DNA of 64,000 nt from a virus. Under the pieces are notes generated by a model. It saw only the letters and a program-made list of their open reading frames with translations. It did no database searches and was not told where the DNA came from. The stretch lies in IMG/VR virus record IMGVR_UViG_3300032322_001460, positions 1 to 64,000 of that record; one strand, given 5' to 3'. This document shows, one piece after another, positions 13,976-23,034 of the stretch. Position 1 is the stretch's first letter. Every line of letters starts with the position of its first letter. A program made the translations under genes and the position numbers.

Positions 13976-15146
13976 TAACAAAAAATTTTGTTTTTTTAGT
14001 AGCCATTTGTCTCCCGAAATTTATTTGATTCTTGTTTAATTTTTCTAACAATAAATCTGTTATTTTAAATTTTCTTCTACAATTTTCTAAAATAATTTTA
14101 ATCCTATCTTTCGGCATAATTAAACTATCGTAAGATTCATCAAAGATTTCGGGGAAAGTTTCATAACCGTTTTTTCTAAGATATTCTAATGTGTTAGGGC
14201 TTCCAAAAATCATAAACGGATGTCCCATTAAAATAGGTTTATAAGTTTTTTCGGTTATAAATGTTGTGTCTTTATGAACCTGTGTTTCGGAGACTAGACT
14301 AAAATATGTTGTAGAATAAAAGTCATTTGGGGATTCGTGATCTTCGGTGTCGTCAATATCTATTCTCAAGGGAAAAGTTTTTTTAAAGTCTTCATAATCT
14401 GAGTTATCGTAATTATACCAATAATCAAAAGTATTTTTATCTAATAATTCATCTCTATTATTTTCCCATCTTGCAGATATTAAAGCAGAATCTATTAATC
14501 CAGACTTTTTTAAGTAATATACTAAAACTTGTCTATGAGGTCTCATTATATTATTAAGACATAAAAAATCTTTTTTCTTTTCTGTATTTTTATATAACTC
14601 TATAGCATTTAAAAAATTAAATCCGTTACTTCTAATATGACGAATTAAATGAATAGCTTCAAATACATCTATACCTATTGTATTAATTTTATTTAAATAT
14701 TTGTGTTCTAAGTTTTTATGTCGGAGAGTAGAAAGAATATCGCCTGTTATATAATAAATTTTTTCCGGAGGTATATTTTTATTTTTTAAAAAATCTACCA
14801 ATTTTTCCCACCGAGGTTTATAATAATAATATGGAGCTGATTCGACTCCGTGATACAATAATAAATCTACGTTATCATTATTTTTAATTGTTTCCCATAC
14901 ATGATTAGGAACATTTTCTAAATCTAAATAATCTATAGGTAACAACAGATTAAAGATATAAAAATTTTTTTCTAAAGGTATCGGAGTTATTGTTTTTTTA
15001 AAGTTTAAACAGATGTGGCTACACAGCCATTCAAACGTCCAAGGATTTCCGTTATAGCTATCAGAAAATGTATTTTCTTTTTTATTAAATTTTGATAAAT
15101 CAAAATCTAAATCTGGATATAAAAGATTAACAGTAATTTCACGCAT
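13953..15146 (-). CDS. GT10/fucosyltransferase-like protein
   Basis: A 397-residue protein. The C-terminal third has FSLVSETQVHKDTTFITEKTYKPILMGHPFMIFGSPNT, then LEYLRKNGYETFPEIFDESYD. The TEKTYKP...GHPF..G.P..L..L...G..TF...DESYD pattern matches the donor-binding half of GT10-type fucosyltransferases and related phage and marine bacterial proteins. The N-terminal half (DNVDLLLYHGVESAPYYYYKPR, ILSTLRHKN) is less familiar. It probably transfers a sugar; donor and acceptor are unknown. It overlaps the SGNH gene by 8 bases. Confidence 0.6.
   Translation of the reverse strand: MREITVNLLYPDLDFDLSKFNKKENTFSDSYNGNPWTFEWLCSHICLNFKKTITPIPLEKNFYIFNLLLPIDYLDLENVPNHVWETIKNNDNVDLLLYHGVESAPYYYYKPRWEKLVDFLKNKNIPPEKIYYITGDILSTLRHKNLEHKYLNKINTIGIDVFEAIHLIRHIRSNGFNFLNAIELYKNTEKKKDFLCLNNIMRPHRQVLVYYLKKSGLIDSALISARWENNRDELLDKNTFDYWYNYDNSDYEDFKKTFPLRIDIDDTEDHESPNDFYSTTYFSLVSETQVHKDTTFITEKTYKPILMGHPFMIFGSPNTLEYLRKNGYETFPEIFDESYDSLIMPKDRIKIILENCRRKFKITDLLLEKLNKNQINFGRQMATKKTKFFVINFLSLL
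13977..13997 (+). terminator. weak AT-rich terminator
   Basis: AACAAAA (13977-13983), AA, TTTTGTT (13986-13992), then TTTTT. It begins directly after the stop of the orphan plus-strand gene. The stem is AT-rich with a tiny loop, so it is probably inefficient. Confidence 0.4.
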
Positions 15147-15933
15147 TTAAATTAGAATTTAAATAAATTTCTTCAGCGAATCTAATATGGCAGATTTCAC
15201 TAGGATGTCCGAACCCACATGTTTCTGATTCGTCTTTAATTATTAAAAATTTATTTTTTAAAAAAAGCATATGTTCTATCTGCTTATAGGTATCAGAAAT
15301 AAAAAAATCAACCCCTTTTGTATTTTTATTAAACTGAGTATCCAGAAAATGAAAACTAGGTCTCATAAACTGTAATCTTATATGTATCTTAGATTCTAAA
15401 GATTTAAAAAGCAATAAAGTTTTACAATAATTCCATAATAACAGTTGATCATTAAAAATTTCAGTGACTAATTTATTTCTAAAATTTAGATCCTTCCATT
15501 GAAAATCTAATCCGAACATCTTTGTTTTAGGAGAGCCGTTATCAAATAAAAATAAACGCTCAACTGACGTTAAACCAACTACCACTAGGTCATCATCTTT
15601 AATTTTGTTCAAATGTAAATCTCGAACAATATTATAATAATGTTCATCTATTGCTGTTCCGCCCTTTGCTCTATTTTCAAATTCTATATTTAATCTTTTT
15701 GCAAGGTGTGCAGCCCATGCAGAGTTCCACGCAATATTTTGATTTATGTTTAGCCAATGCCTAATCGGTAAACCGTTATGTTCCTTATCGAACCATTTAT
15801 CTAATTTTTTAATTTTTTTCTTTTCTAAGTTGCACTCTTCAAAGGTCATTCCTAACGCTTCGTGGTCTTTTAATTCCTCTCCGGCAGTATAACTACAGCC
15901 ATAGGCTAAAATCCTTTTAAAGTTTTTTGACAT
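15139..15933 (-). CDS. SGNH/GDSL hydrolase (first)
   Basis: A 264-residue protein of the SGNH hydrolase type. Block I is ILAYGCSYTAGEEL with the nucleophile S14, block II is RAKGGTAIDEHYY with its glycine, and the final block, CGFGHPSEICHIRFAEEI, carries the histidines. SGNH enzymes remove or add acyl groups, often on polysaccharides. It sits between a GT10-like gene and the first radical SAM gene, overlapping both (8 and 17 bases), so its substrate is probably made or altered by the cluster. Confidence 0.7.
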   Translation of the reverse strand: MSKNFKRILAYGCSYTAGEELKDHEALGMTFEECNLEKKKIKKLDKWFDKEHNGLPIRHWLNINQNIAWNSAWAAHLAKRLNIEFENRAKGGTAIDEHYYNIVRDLHLNKIKDDDLVVVGLTSVERLFLFDNGSPKTKMFGLDFQWKDLNFRNKLVTEIFNDQLLLWNYCKTLLLFKSLESKIHIRLQFMRPSFHFLDTQFNKNTKGVDFFISDTYKQIEHMLFLKNKFLIIKDESETCGFGHPSEICHIRFAEEIYLNSNLNA

Positions 15934-17158
15934 TTTTTTTCATTCCGTCTACATAGATCTTATCTATTTGACTTTTTTCCCCGCAGGTCATAGCACAATA
16001 AGAAAGTCTGCCGTCTTTAAATTTAGGTATATCCCAAGATTTAGTATAAACTTCATCTAACCATCCGCCGTCTATAATATCGTTAAATGATCTCTTATTA
16101 AGATTAAAATTGTCCTTTCCTACTTGATTAATAGAATAACGTAATTGTGTATCTTCATAAAGATCGATTGTACTGTCAACTCGAGTTCCTATATAGCAAC
16201 ACGGAAACACTATACCATGACAGCTTACATAAATTTCTGTTTTTTTCTCTAATAAATTCGAACAATCACTTTTGCATTTAATTTTGTGCTGTTCATGCTC
16301 CATTATATACTGATTGTAAGGGGGAATATTTTCATGAGTAAATTCTTCTAATCTTCGCTTAACTCCGGGATGTTCTCTGGTTTCTTTTATTCCGTTGAGA
16401 TAACTTAAATCTATTTTTTGTACTACCTGCTTACTAGAATTTTTATATTCATTAACATTGACCAAAGAACCGTCTGTCGGGGGTTCTATTACGTATGCTA
16501 AATCTCCGTTCCTGTCGTATATTCCACGAGATTTGTATCCTCCATTTGGATCTTCAAATCCTAAGGCACGTTTTACTAGAAACTTCTCGAATTTTAATTT
16601 TTTAGCTAATTCTCTCGCTTCTTCAATCTGATGTTCATTATGTTTAAAAGTAAGGTAATCCCACCATGCCCTCGCACCTGTTGATGTAAATGCTTCAACA
16701 TTTTCTATTAGTTGATCCCATTTAACATTTCTTCTATATAAGTGATTTGTATCTTCTAATCCGTCAATGCTAAATGTAACCACTCCGGCTGGATCTTCTT
16801 TTAAAATATTTCCTAGCTCTTTCCAAAAATCGGGTTTTCGCATTCCGCCGTTGGTATTAAACATTAATACTGTTTTTTTAGACGATTCTCTTATGTATCT
16901 TACGATTTCTAAAAGATCCTTAGACATCATCGGATCACCATGAGTTCCGCAAAACAAGATCCTTTGCATATTTTGTAACGCTTCGGCCGGAAACCAATTT
17001 TTAAATTGATCTATAGATATTTGTTCTAAATTTAAATCCGGTCTTAAAATATCTGTTGCATCTACGAACCTAGGACAGAAGGGGCAGGCAGCATTACAGT
17101 AATTTGTAAGCTCAATGTGCATTAACGCAACTCTACTATTTTTCCAAAGATATTTCAT
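15917..17158 (-). CDS. radical SAM protein with C-terminal SPASM-like cysteines
   Basis: A 413-residue protein. The SAM cluster motif is C21-NAA-C25-PF-C28 and the SAM-contact motif is FCGTHGDPMMSKD in place of GGEP. Late cysteines (KIKCKSDCSNL, VSCHGIVFPCCYIG, YCAMTCGEK) form a SPASM-type auxiliary cluster domain. SPASM enzymes usually act on peptides or on carbohydrate or lipid precursors. Its layout differs from the other four radical SAM proteins here, whose extra cysteines are N-terminal. It overlaps its neighbours by 17 and 23 bases. The substrate is unknown. Confidence 0.85.
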   Translation of the reverse strand: MKYLWKNSRVALMHIELTNYCNAACPFCPRFVDATDILRPDLNLEQISIDQFKNWFPAEALQNMQRILFCGTHGDPMMSKDLLEIVRYIRESSKKTVLMFNTNGGMRKPDFWKELGNILKEDPAGVVTFSIDGLEDTNHLYRRNVKWDQLIENVEAFTSTGARAWWDYLTFKHNEHQIEEARELAKKLKFEKFLVKRALGFEDPNGGYKSRGIYDRNGDLAYVIEPPTDGSLVNVNEYKNSSKQVVQKIDLSYLNGIKETREHPGVKRRLEEFTHENIPPYNQYIMEHEQHKIKCKSDCSNLLEKKTEIYVSCHGIVFPCCYIGTRVDSTIDLYEDTQLRYSINQVGKDNFNLNKRSFNDIIDGGWLDEVYTKSWDIPKFKDGRLSYCAMTCGEKSQIDKIYVDGMKKNVKKL

Positions 17159-18338
17159 AACCGTGTTCTCTTATTATTTGATAAAATTCAGGAAATGTTT
17201 CCCGAAAACTCTGCGTTCTATAGTTATCGTGCCAAGCAGTGGTTGACAAAAATTGTTTCCATTTTTTATCGTTGAATTCATTTCCGTTCATAAAATCTAA
17301 GGTACTATCAACAAAATAGTACCCAGGCCATCCTGGTTTAGAATTAGATTTTATTTTTTCAGTAATAATTTTTTTTATCGACTCTGGAATGTTTTTAATA
17401 CAATGTTGTTCCGGACCGTGTACAAGATTGAGATAAAGATTTTTAGTGTAATCACTAAAAAATTTCATTATCTCGTCTATATAAAAAATGTTAAAAGTAC
17501 TTACTGTACAACAGATCGATGTGTGGAAGTTTGCATTTTCATTTTGTATTTTTTGTACCTTTAAAAAATTTTCTAATACCTCATCCCATTTTGCAGGATA
17601 CCTGATATAAGTTAAATGATCAAATATACCGTCTATGCTAAAATCTATAATAACTTTTTTAAAGTTATTTAAAATTTCAAATTTTTTCTCATCCCATATA
17701 GTGCCGTTAGTATTATAATGAACTGTTATATTTTTTGAATATCCTTTATCGACTGCCAACTTCATTATTTCCCACTGCTTCTTAACAAGAAAGGGTTCTC
17801 CTCCGTAGAAGTCTAAGTGTTCGACATTTTCTAAATTTTTTTCAAATTCTTTCCAAAATAAACTATCGTCGTCGAATGCGTGATTATGAGATAATATAAA
17901 CGATTTATATTGTGTATCAGTGCCTTTAAAATATCCTGCTTCTCTCCATTCGTCGTTCCATTGACTGCTATTAAAAGGGCCACAGGTTCTGCATTTAATA
18001 TTACAAACTGTACCCATGCTGATGTCTAAAAATCTCGGACCTGCTGCGTCTAAGTTTAATAATTCTTTAAATTTTTTATTATCTCTAAGGCGCTTACTTT
18101 CTCTACCGGAAGCTTCTTCTTTCCAACAATAATCACAAGCAGGATTTTTTATTCCATTATCTAAATTAATTCTAATCTTTTTGGATGTTTCAGAATTTAA
18201 TATTTCGTCAAACGAATGTGTAGAAACATTATACTTTATTTGGTCCGATGAAAACTGGCCTCGCTGCATACAGCAATGACTACAAGATCCGTCATTGTTT
18301 ATTCTTAGACCGAACTTAGCGTTTACGCACTTAGTCAT
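17136..18338 (-). CDS. radical SAM protein with N-terminal twitch-type cysteine segment (B)
   Basis: A 400-residue protein. N-terminal cysteines C4, C19, C22, C23, C68 and C71 (SCSHCCMQ, PACDYCWKEEASGRES) precede the radical SAM motif C112-NIK-C116-RT-C119, followed by FYGGEPFLVKKQWEIM and YNTNGTIWDE. The order 'small cysteine segment first, radical SAM core second' is that of N-terminal twitch radical SAM proteins. Such proteins carry an auxiliary iron-sulfur cluster and probably modify peptides or sugars. It overlaps the genes on either side (23 and 8 bases). Confidence 0.85.
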   Translation of the reverse strand: MTKCVNAKFGLRINNDGSCSHCCMQRGQFSSDQIKYNVSTHSFDEILNSETSKKIRINLDNGIKNPACDYCWKEEASGRESKRLRDNKKFKELLNLDAAGPRFLDISMGTVCNIKCRTCGPFNSSQWNDEWREAGYFKGTDTQYKSFILSHNHAFDDDSLFWKEFEKNLENVEHLDFYGGEPFLVKKQWEIMKLAVDKGYSKNITVHYNTNGTIWDEKKFEILNNFKKVIIDFSIDGIFDHLTYIRYPAKWDEVLENFLKVQKIQNENANFHTSICCTVSTFNIFYIDEIMKFFSDYTKNLYLNLVHGPEQHCIKNIPESIKKIITEKIKSNSKPGWPGYYFVDSTLDFMNGNEFNDKKWKQFLSTTAWHDNYRTQSFRETFPEFYQIIREHGYEISLEK

Positions 18339-19530
18339 AATAAGGTCCTAGCTCTGGAAATACCTCTAATATAGATTCATCTCTGCCGTCATCTAACTTT
18401 TTGGTATAGGCTTTAAATTTATCCCAAAGATCTGGAGAGAAATCTTCTTTTAGATTATTAATCAACGATAAAAATTTATGAGGATACTTTTCGTACCAAA
18501 CTGATTTATAAATTTTTTCTAATGCGATTTTCTTAATGTCGTCAGGTAAAACTTTAGGCTGTAAATGTTCTGGGTGTACTAGCAATTGAGGATATACATT
18601 TGTTTCCATAACCCAAGACTTTGTCGATATTTCGTCAAAAAATTCAGTTATATAAAAAGCATTATAAGCCATAAATGTAGAATTGATTGTTATCTCTCTA
18701 TTAGACCCAAATTCTTTACAAATTTTTTCTAAGTTTTCTTGGACTGTAGAATCTTTATATCCAGAACGTATGTATTCTCCTAACTTTCCAAAGCTGTCAA
18801 TTGAAACGCTATAAGTTACTTTACTGAAGTGTTTCCACAAATTTAAAATATCATTTTTCTTATAGTCAAGGATACTTCCGTTACTTTGATAATATAATTC
18901 CGGTTTGATATTGTTATCTATGCACCATCTTAAAAATTCATAATGTTCATCTTGAACAAGAGGTTCTCCTCCAGCAAAATAAACATATTTCATTTGTTTA
19001 ATATATTCTTTATTTTTATTACAGAATTCAGTAACATTGTTTATGCTAACAATAGGTTTTTTTGGTTTTTCAATCCAACCGAGCAAATTAGCATCTTCAT
19101 ACCATTTTGTACTGTAATTAACTCCGCACATTCTACATTTATAATTACAGATATTGTTAAACCTAACATCCCAATAAAGTATGTTAACAGTTTCTAAACT
19201 GCCGTCTTCGTTAGTTGAGTTTAAAATCGCTGAAACTACGTCTTCGGATAGATACTTTGAATTGGCATGATTTCTTCCAGAATGAGTTCCATACTTTTCT
19301 AATTCATAACATTGTTGACAATCTGAATTAGGTGTATCGCTTAACATGTCTCTTCTTAGATTTTTAAATTTTTCATAACTGAATAATACAGGAAATTCTC
19401 CCTCGTCGATATGTGGATATTGATTTTCATTTTTTGCCATACAGCAAGGAACTAGTCTTCCTTGTGTATTGACATGAATGTGCATCCAAGGTAATACGCA
19501 AAAATAAGGTTTATCTTTTAGATTGCTCAT
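18331..19530 (-). CDS. radical SAM protein with N-terminal twitch-type cysteine segment (C)
   Basis: A 399-residue protein. The ATG at 19530 is preferred because AAAGG lies 5 bases before it; a GTG at 19536 is the longer reading. The N-terminal segment YFCVLPWMHIHVNTQGRLVP followed by CC has C11, C29 and C30, then C71 and C74 in SDCQQCYELEKYG. The radical SAM motif is C128-NYK-C132-RM-C135, then YFAGGEPLVQDEHYEFL and YQSNGSILD. It is the most canonical twitch member of the cluster. It overlaps the next upstream gene by 20 bases. Confidence 0.87.
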   Translation of the reverse strand: MSNLKDKPYFCVLPWMHIHVNTQGRLVPCCMAKNENQYPHIDEGEFPVLFSYEKFKNLRRDMLSDTPNSDCQQCYELEKYGTHSGRNHANSKYLSEDVVSAILNSTNEDGSLETVNILYWDVRFNNICNYKCRMCGVNYSTKWYEDANLLGWIEKPKKPIVSINNVTEFCNKNKEYIKQMKYVYFAGGEPLVQDEHYEFLRWCIDNNIKPELYYQSNGSILDYKKNDILNLWKHFSKVTYSVSIDSFGKLGEYIRSGYKDSTVQENLEKICKEFGSNREITINSTFMAYNAFYITEFFDEISTKSWVMETNVYPQLLVHPEHLQPKVLPDDIKKIALEKIYKSVWYEKYPHKFLSLINNLKEDFSPDLWDKFKAYTKKLDDGRDESILEVFPELGPYYD

Positions 19531-20914
19531 ATTCACCTTTGCACAGTTGCATAAAATCCATGTAGAGAGGAAACGTATCAGAAAAATTTAAATTACTTCG
19601 TTTATCGTATTCTGTAAAAAATTTATAAAAATCAATCCTACCATTCCTAATTAAATCTTCAGTGATTTTTTGGCCGCCTTCATAAAAATAATCTCTTACC
19701 CGTTTTAGTTTTTCGTATTCGTGTTCGCTAAATTTATTAGCATTACGAAAAACAGGAATATTTTCTTTTATAAATTTTAAATCGTCGTCGATAAATTTTC
19801 CAAACTCCTTAGGCAAAATGTTTATCATCCAATGAGGCGGTTCTTTCAGATAGGGTGTATCGAAATGTATCCTGTTTTGTCCGTTATTAAATTTCTTTCT
19901 TAGTTCTAATATCTTTTCTAATAAAGGTCTAAAATATGCTACCGATAGAACATTATATGTAATCATAAAAGATATCTGAAAATTAGGATTAGTATTTAAA
20001 TAAGTTTCTAAATTCTTTTCCCATAATTCGACATCCAAACCTCGACGTATATACTCTGCCTGGGGGCCCCATGAGTCAATCGATGTATATAAAAAGAAAG
20101 CCTTGACTTTGTTCGTATTCAACAAAGAATTCATAGTTTCGCTCATTCTTTTGATTTTTTCGTTGCTTACTCCAAGATTACTATTCATATTCAATTCTAG
20201 CTCTGGGCAGGGATCCTTGTCTATCATTTCTAGCAACTTCCAGGTATTAGAATTCATTAAAGGCTCTCCGCCAGTAATACGGAATACTCTTAAATCTTTC
20301 TTAAGACTAGGCCACCATTCCCAAAAAGCGTTAACATACGGATTAGGCTCGTCGTCCGAATAAACTTTCATCTGGTCAAGGAATTCTATTCCGTATTGAT
20401 TGTAACTGATGTCATAATTTCCGTGTTTTTTAATCTCGTCAATCCATAAGCTACTGGCTTGCGGACAACAGTATCCGCATTTAAAATTACATCCATTGCC
20501 GAAACTTGCTTCTAGAAACATAGGATTAACATTAGTATCCCAAGGAATCGATCTGATATATTCTGTTTCTTTTTGTGCGTCTAACCATTTACTAGCACTA
20601 TGAAACATCCTGTCACTATAATGTTCTCCCGGAAGATCCTCTATGTTCCAACAATAATAACATTCATCCGGTCTTCCTCCTTCGAGCATAGTTTTACGCT
20701 GTTCTTTTTTCCAAGAAGTATTATGTAAAGCACTTACATCGATTTTAATTTCTTCAAGTGGAATTTTTTGAGGCCGGGGATGGTAACAACTATGATTATC
20801 TCCCATGTGGAGATACAATGTTTCATTTCTCCATTTCATTAAACAAAATCCAGGTCCTACTGAATTAAGTGTATCTCTGGTCTGTCGGACCCTATCCATG
20901 TAACTATTTGACAT
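19511..20914 (-). CDS. radical SAM protein with N-terminal twitch-type cysteine segment (D)
   Basis: A 467-residue protein, a clear paralogue of the one at 21607-23034: both share FCLxKW, HSCYHPR, EIKIDVSALHNT, QRxxMLEG, CxxCWxIED, FRxTGGEPLM and a C-terminal FYxFFxxxDKRxNxNFxxxFP. Cysteines C24, C43, C85 and C88 precede the radical SAM motif C142-NFK-C146-GY-C149 (plus C150). It is larger than the other twitch members because of an insertion after the SAM motif. It overlaps the second SGNH gene by 11 bases. Confidence 0.85.
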   Translation of the reverse strand: MSNSYMDRVRQTRDTLNSVGPGFCLMKWRNETLYLHMGDNHSCYHPRPQKIPLEEIKIDVSALHNTSWKKEQRKTMLEGGRPDECYYCWNIEDLPGEHYSDRMFHSASKWLDAQKETEYIRSIPWDTNVNPMFLEASFGNGCNFKCGYCCPQASSLWIDEIKKHGNYDISYNQYGIEFLDQMKVYSDDEPNPYVNAFWEWWPSLKKDLRVFRITGGEPLMNSNTWKLLEMIDKDPCPELELNMNSNLGVSNEKIKRMSETMNSLLNTNKVKAFFLYTSIDSWGPQAEYIRRGLDVELWEKNLETYLNTNPNFQISFMITYNVLSVAYFRPLLEKILELRKKFNNGQNRIHFDTPYLKEPPHWMINILPKEFGKFIDDDLKFIKENIPVFRNANKFSEHEYEKLKRVRDYFYEGGQKITEDLIRNGRIDFYKFFTEYDKRSNLNFSDTFPLYMDFMQLCKGEYEQSKR

Positions 20915-21617
20915 TATCTAACCTTTGTTTTAAATCTATCATTCCGGATAACTTTCCGTCTATTACATCTACTACTATTTTAAATAATTCATCATGAATG
21001 CACCATTCGCCTAAATGATTGGGTCTTGAATCATCTTCCAATATCTTAATAATCTCTTGTGGACTAAGAGTGGGGTCTAATTCCATTCTTGAAAAATATA
21101 TTAGCGCAGGGCGGATTTCATTTGCAAAATTATCATAGTAAATATATTCTTCAAGAATTCGACAAGACCGAGAAGAACCGTTAGTATACTCACTAGGGAA
21201 TGCCCAAAAAATCAAATGAGGTATATTTCGTTCAATAAGAAGTTCTTTCACCCTTGCCATATACAGTTTAGTTTGTTCGCCATGCAACCTATAATTGTAA
21301 AAATGTTCCGTATACAATTTTCTTAACTCGTTGTTCATTTTTACATTTGCATAAGGTCGTGTTACATCTGACCATCCAATAATAACAAAATCGTTGCTAC
21401 TTATACTATCAATGTTTTCAACAAATTTTAAAAAAATATGAGAATTACTGTAGCCGCCTTTTGAAAAATTTCTTACTTTATATTTTCGAGAAAGTTGTTC
21501 TATCCATGATAGCTGTTTTGCATGTAATCTAATATTTTCAAAAATCCTTTGAATCAAAGACGGCTGTTCGTAACTTGTTGAAAAACTATCTCCAAAAATA
21601 TAAAGTTTACGTGACAC
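20904..21617 (-). CDS. SGNH/GDSL hydrolase-like protein (second)
   Basis: A 237-residue protein with a GTG start at 21617 inside the end of the upstream radical SAM gene. Block I is LYIFGDSFSTSYE with S11; block II is NFSKGGYSNSHIF; DFVIIGWSDVTRP resembles block III; the last block is RPNHLGEWCIHDELF. It differs from the SGNH protein at 15139 and is probably an independent member. Its place between two radical SAM paralogues, overlapping both, argues that it acts on the same substrate. Confidence 0.65.
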   Translation of the reverse strand: MSRKLYIFGDSFSTSYEQPSLIQRIFENIRLHAKQLSWIEQLSRKYKVRNFSKGGYSNSHIFLKFVENIDSISSNDFVIIGWSDVTRPYANVKMNNELRKLYTEHFYNYRLHGEQTKLYMARVKELLIERNIPHLIFWAFPSEYTNGSSRSCRILEEYIYYDNFANEIRPALIYFSRMELDPTLSPQEIIKILEDDSRPNHLGEWCIHDELFKIVVDVIDGKLSGMIDLKQRLDNVK

Positions 21618-23034
21618 TATTCTTACATTCCTTCCAAAAATTTTCTAATTCCGGAAACGCTTCCAAAAAATTTGTGTTTCTACGTTTATCGTGCTGACTA
21701 AAAAACATATAAAAATTTTCCATTGCTAAATTTTTATTAAATCCTGTATCTGATTTTATCCAATCAATTAATCTTTGAACTTTACTAATTTCAAAATCAC
21801 TGAAACCTTTAAATTCGTTCCATCGTGTTTCAGGATTTCGTTTCATAAATTCAATAGTTTTTTCTAATTCAGGAATTAATTCAGGAATTAATTTAGGATT
21901 TAAAAAATCCGGATCTATTAATTGCGGAACATCGAACCAAACTAATTGACGATTTACATTATATTGTTTTCTCAAATTTAAAATATTTTCAATATAGTTG
22001 TAAAATCCTGTATAACTTAATGAATTAAAAGTAATTATAAATGTAAGACTATGCTTATCTGAATTTTGTAAATAATCACAAACATTTTTATAAAGTAAAT
22101 TAAAATCCATTCCGTTACGTATATATTCTGCCTGCTTGCCCCAACTGTCTAAACTGCAAAATAACATAAAATGATCTATAGCATCCGCATCTGTAATTTC
22201 TTTTAGACCGGTCATAAACTTAGACCATTGCTCACCTGGAGGGCAGCAATTACTTGTAATACTCAAATGTAAATCTTTCTTAGGATTTAATTTAACGTAG
22301 TCAAACATTCTAAAAGTGTTTTTGTCCATCAACGGCTCACCGCCAGTCATACGGAAAGTTTGTAGCGTAGGATAAATTTGTGGCAACCATTCCCAGAATG
22401 CTAAAAGATAAGGATTATCGGGACCGTTATTGATCGGAACTTCGCTTTCGATCCATCTTGTATCATTATGAATCCTGTCAGACAATTTATAAGGACCGCA
22501 TTTTTTAATCTCATCCATCCAGGCAGTGCTAAGATGAGGACTACAATAACTACATTTAAAATTGCAGGCCTGATTAAAATTTACCTCAACATATCTAGGA
22601 TTGGCATTGCCGCTGGCTCCGACTGTTAAAGCTTCTTCAATAAGTTCTGGTTCCCAAACATCTTTACTTCTATATGCTCTGTCACTGAGTTGTGAACCGC
22701 TGTCTTCTATCTGCCAACAAAATTCACATTCCTTGGGACGAACTCCTTCTAACATTAATTGTCTTTGGCTTTTTTTATATTTCGTATTATGCAATGCACT
22801 TACATCGATTTTAATTTCTTCATTTGGTATTACGTGACTTCTAGGATGATAACAACTATGTGTACGACCTGTAGGAATATGTATACTGACATTGAACCAC
22901 TTAGCTAAACAAAAACTATTACTAATTTTGTTTAATTGTTGATGAACGTATTCAGCGTCAAGTAGATATCTCGATTGATATCTACCATCAATTTTTCTTA
23001 ATCCATTTCCTTTTATGTTCCTATTAAACTCCAT
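21607..23034 (-). CDS. radical SAM protein with N-terminal twitch-type cysteine segment (E)
   Basis: A 475-residue paralogue of the 19511-20914 protein. The ATG at 23034 is chosen over a TTG one codon upstream. C42, C61, C103 and C106 (SFCLAKW, HSCYHPRSH, KECEFCWQIED) precede the radical SAM motif C157-NFK-C161-SY-C164, then FRMTGGEPLMDKNTFRMFDYV. The C-terminus ends with MFFSQHDKRRNTNFLEAFPEL. It overlaps the repeat glycosyltransferase gene by 11 bases and the SGNH gene by 11. Duplication followed by divergence with protein D is evident. Confidence 0.85.
   Translation of the reverse strand: MEFNRNIKGNGLRKIDGRYQSRYLLDAEYVHQQLNKISNSFCLAKWFNVSIHIPTGRTHSCYHPRSHVIPNEEIKIDVSALHNTKYKKSQRQLMLEGVRPKECEFCWQIEDSGSQLSDRAYRSKDVWEPELIEEALTVGASGNANPRYVEVNFNQACNFKCSYCSPHLSTAWMDEIKKCGPYKLSDRIHNDTRWIESEVPINNGPDNPYLLAFWEWLPQIYPTLQTFRMTGGEPLMDKNTFRMFDYVKLNPKKDLHLSITSNCCPPGEQWSKFMTGLKEITDADAIDHFMLFCSLDSWGKQAEYIRNGMDFNLLYKNVCDYLQNSDKHSLTFIITFNSLSYTGFYNYIENILNLRKQYNVNRQLVWFDVPQLIDPDFLNPKLIPELIPELEKTIEFMKRNPETRWNEFKGFSDFEISKVQRLIDWIKSDTGFNKNLAMENFYMFFSQHDKRRNTNFLEAFPELENFWKECKNSVT

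Noticed and set aside
15917-23034. A classic RiPP precursor peptide gene beside the radical SAM genes
   Set aside because: The genes overlap so tightly that there is no room for a separate precursor, and no short leader-core frame was found at the cluster edges.
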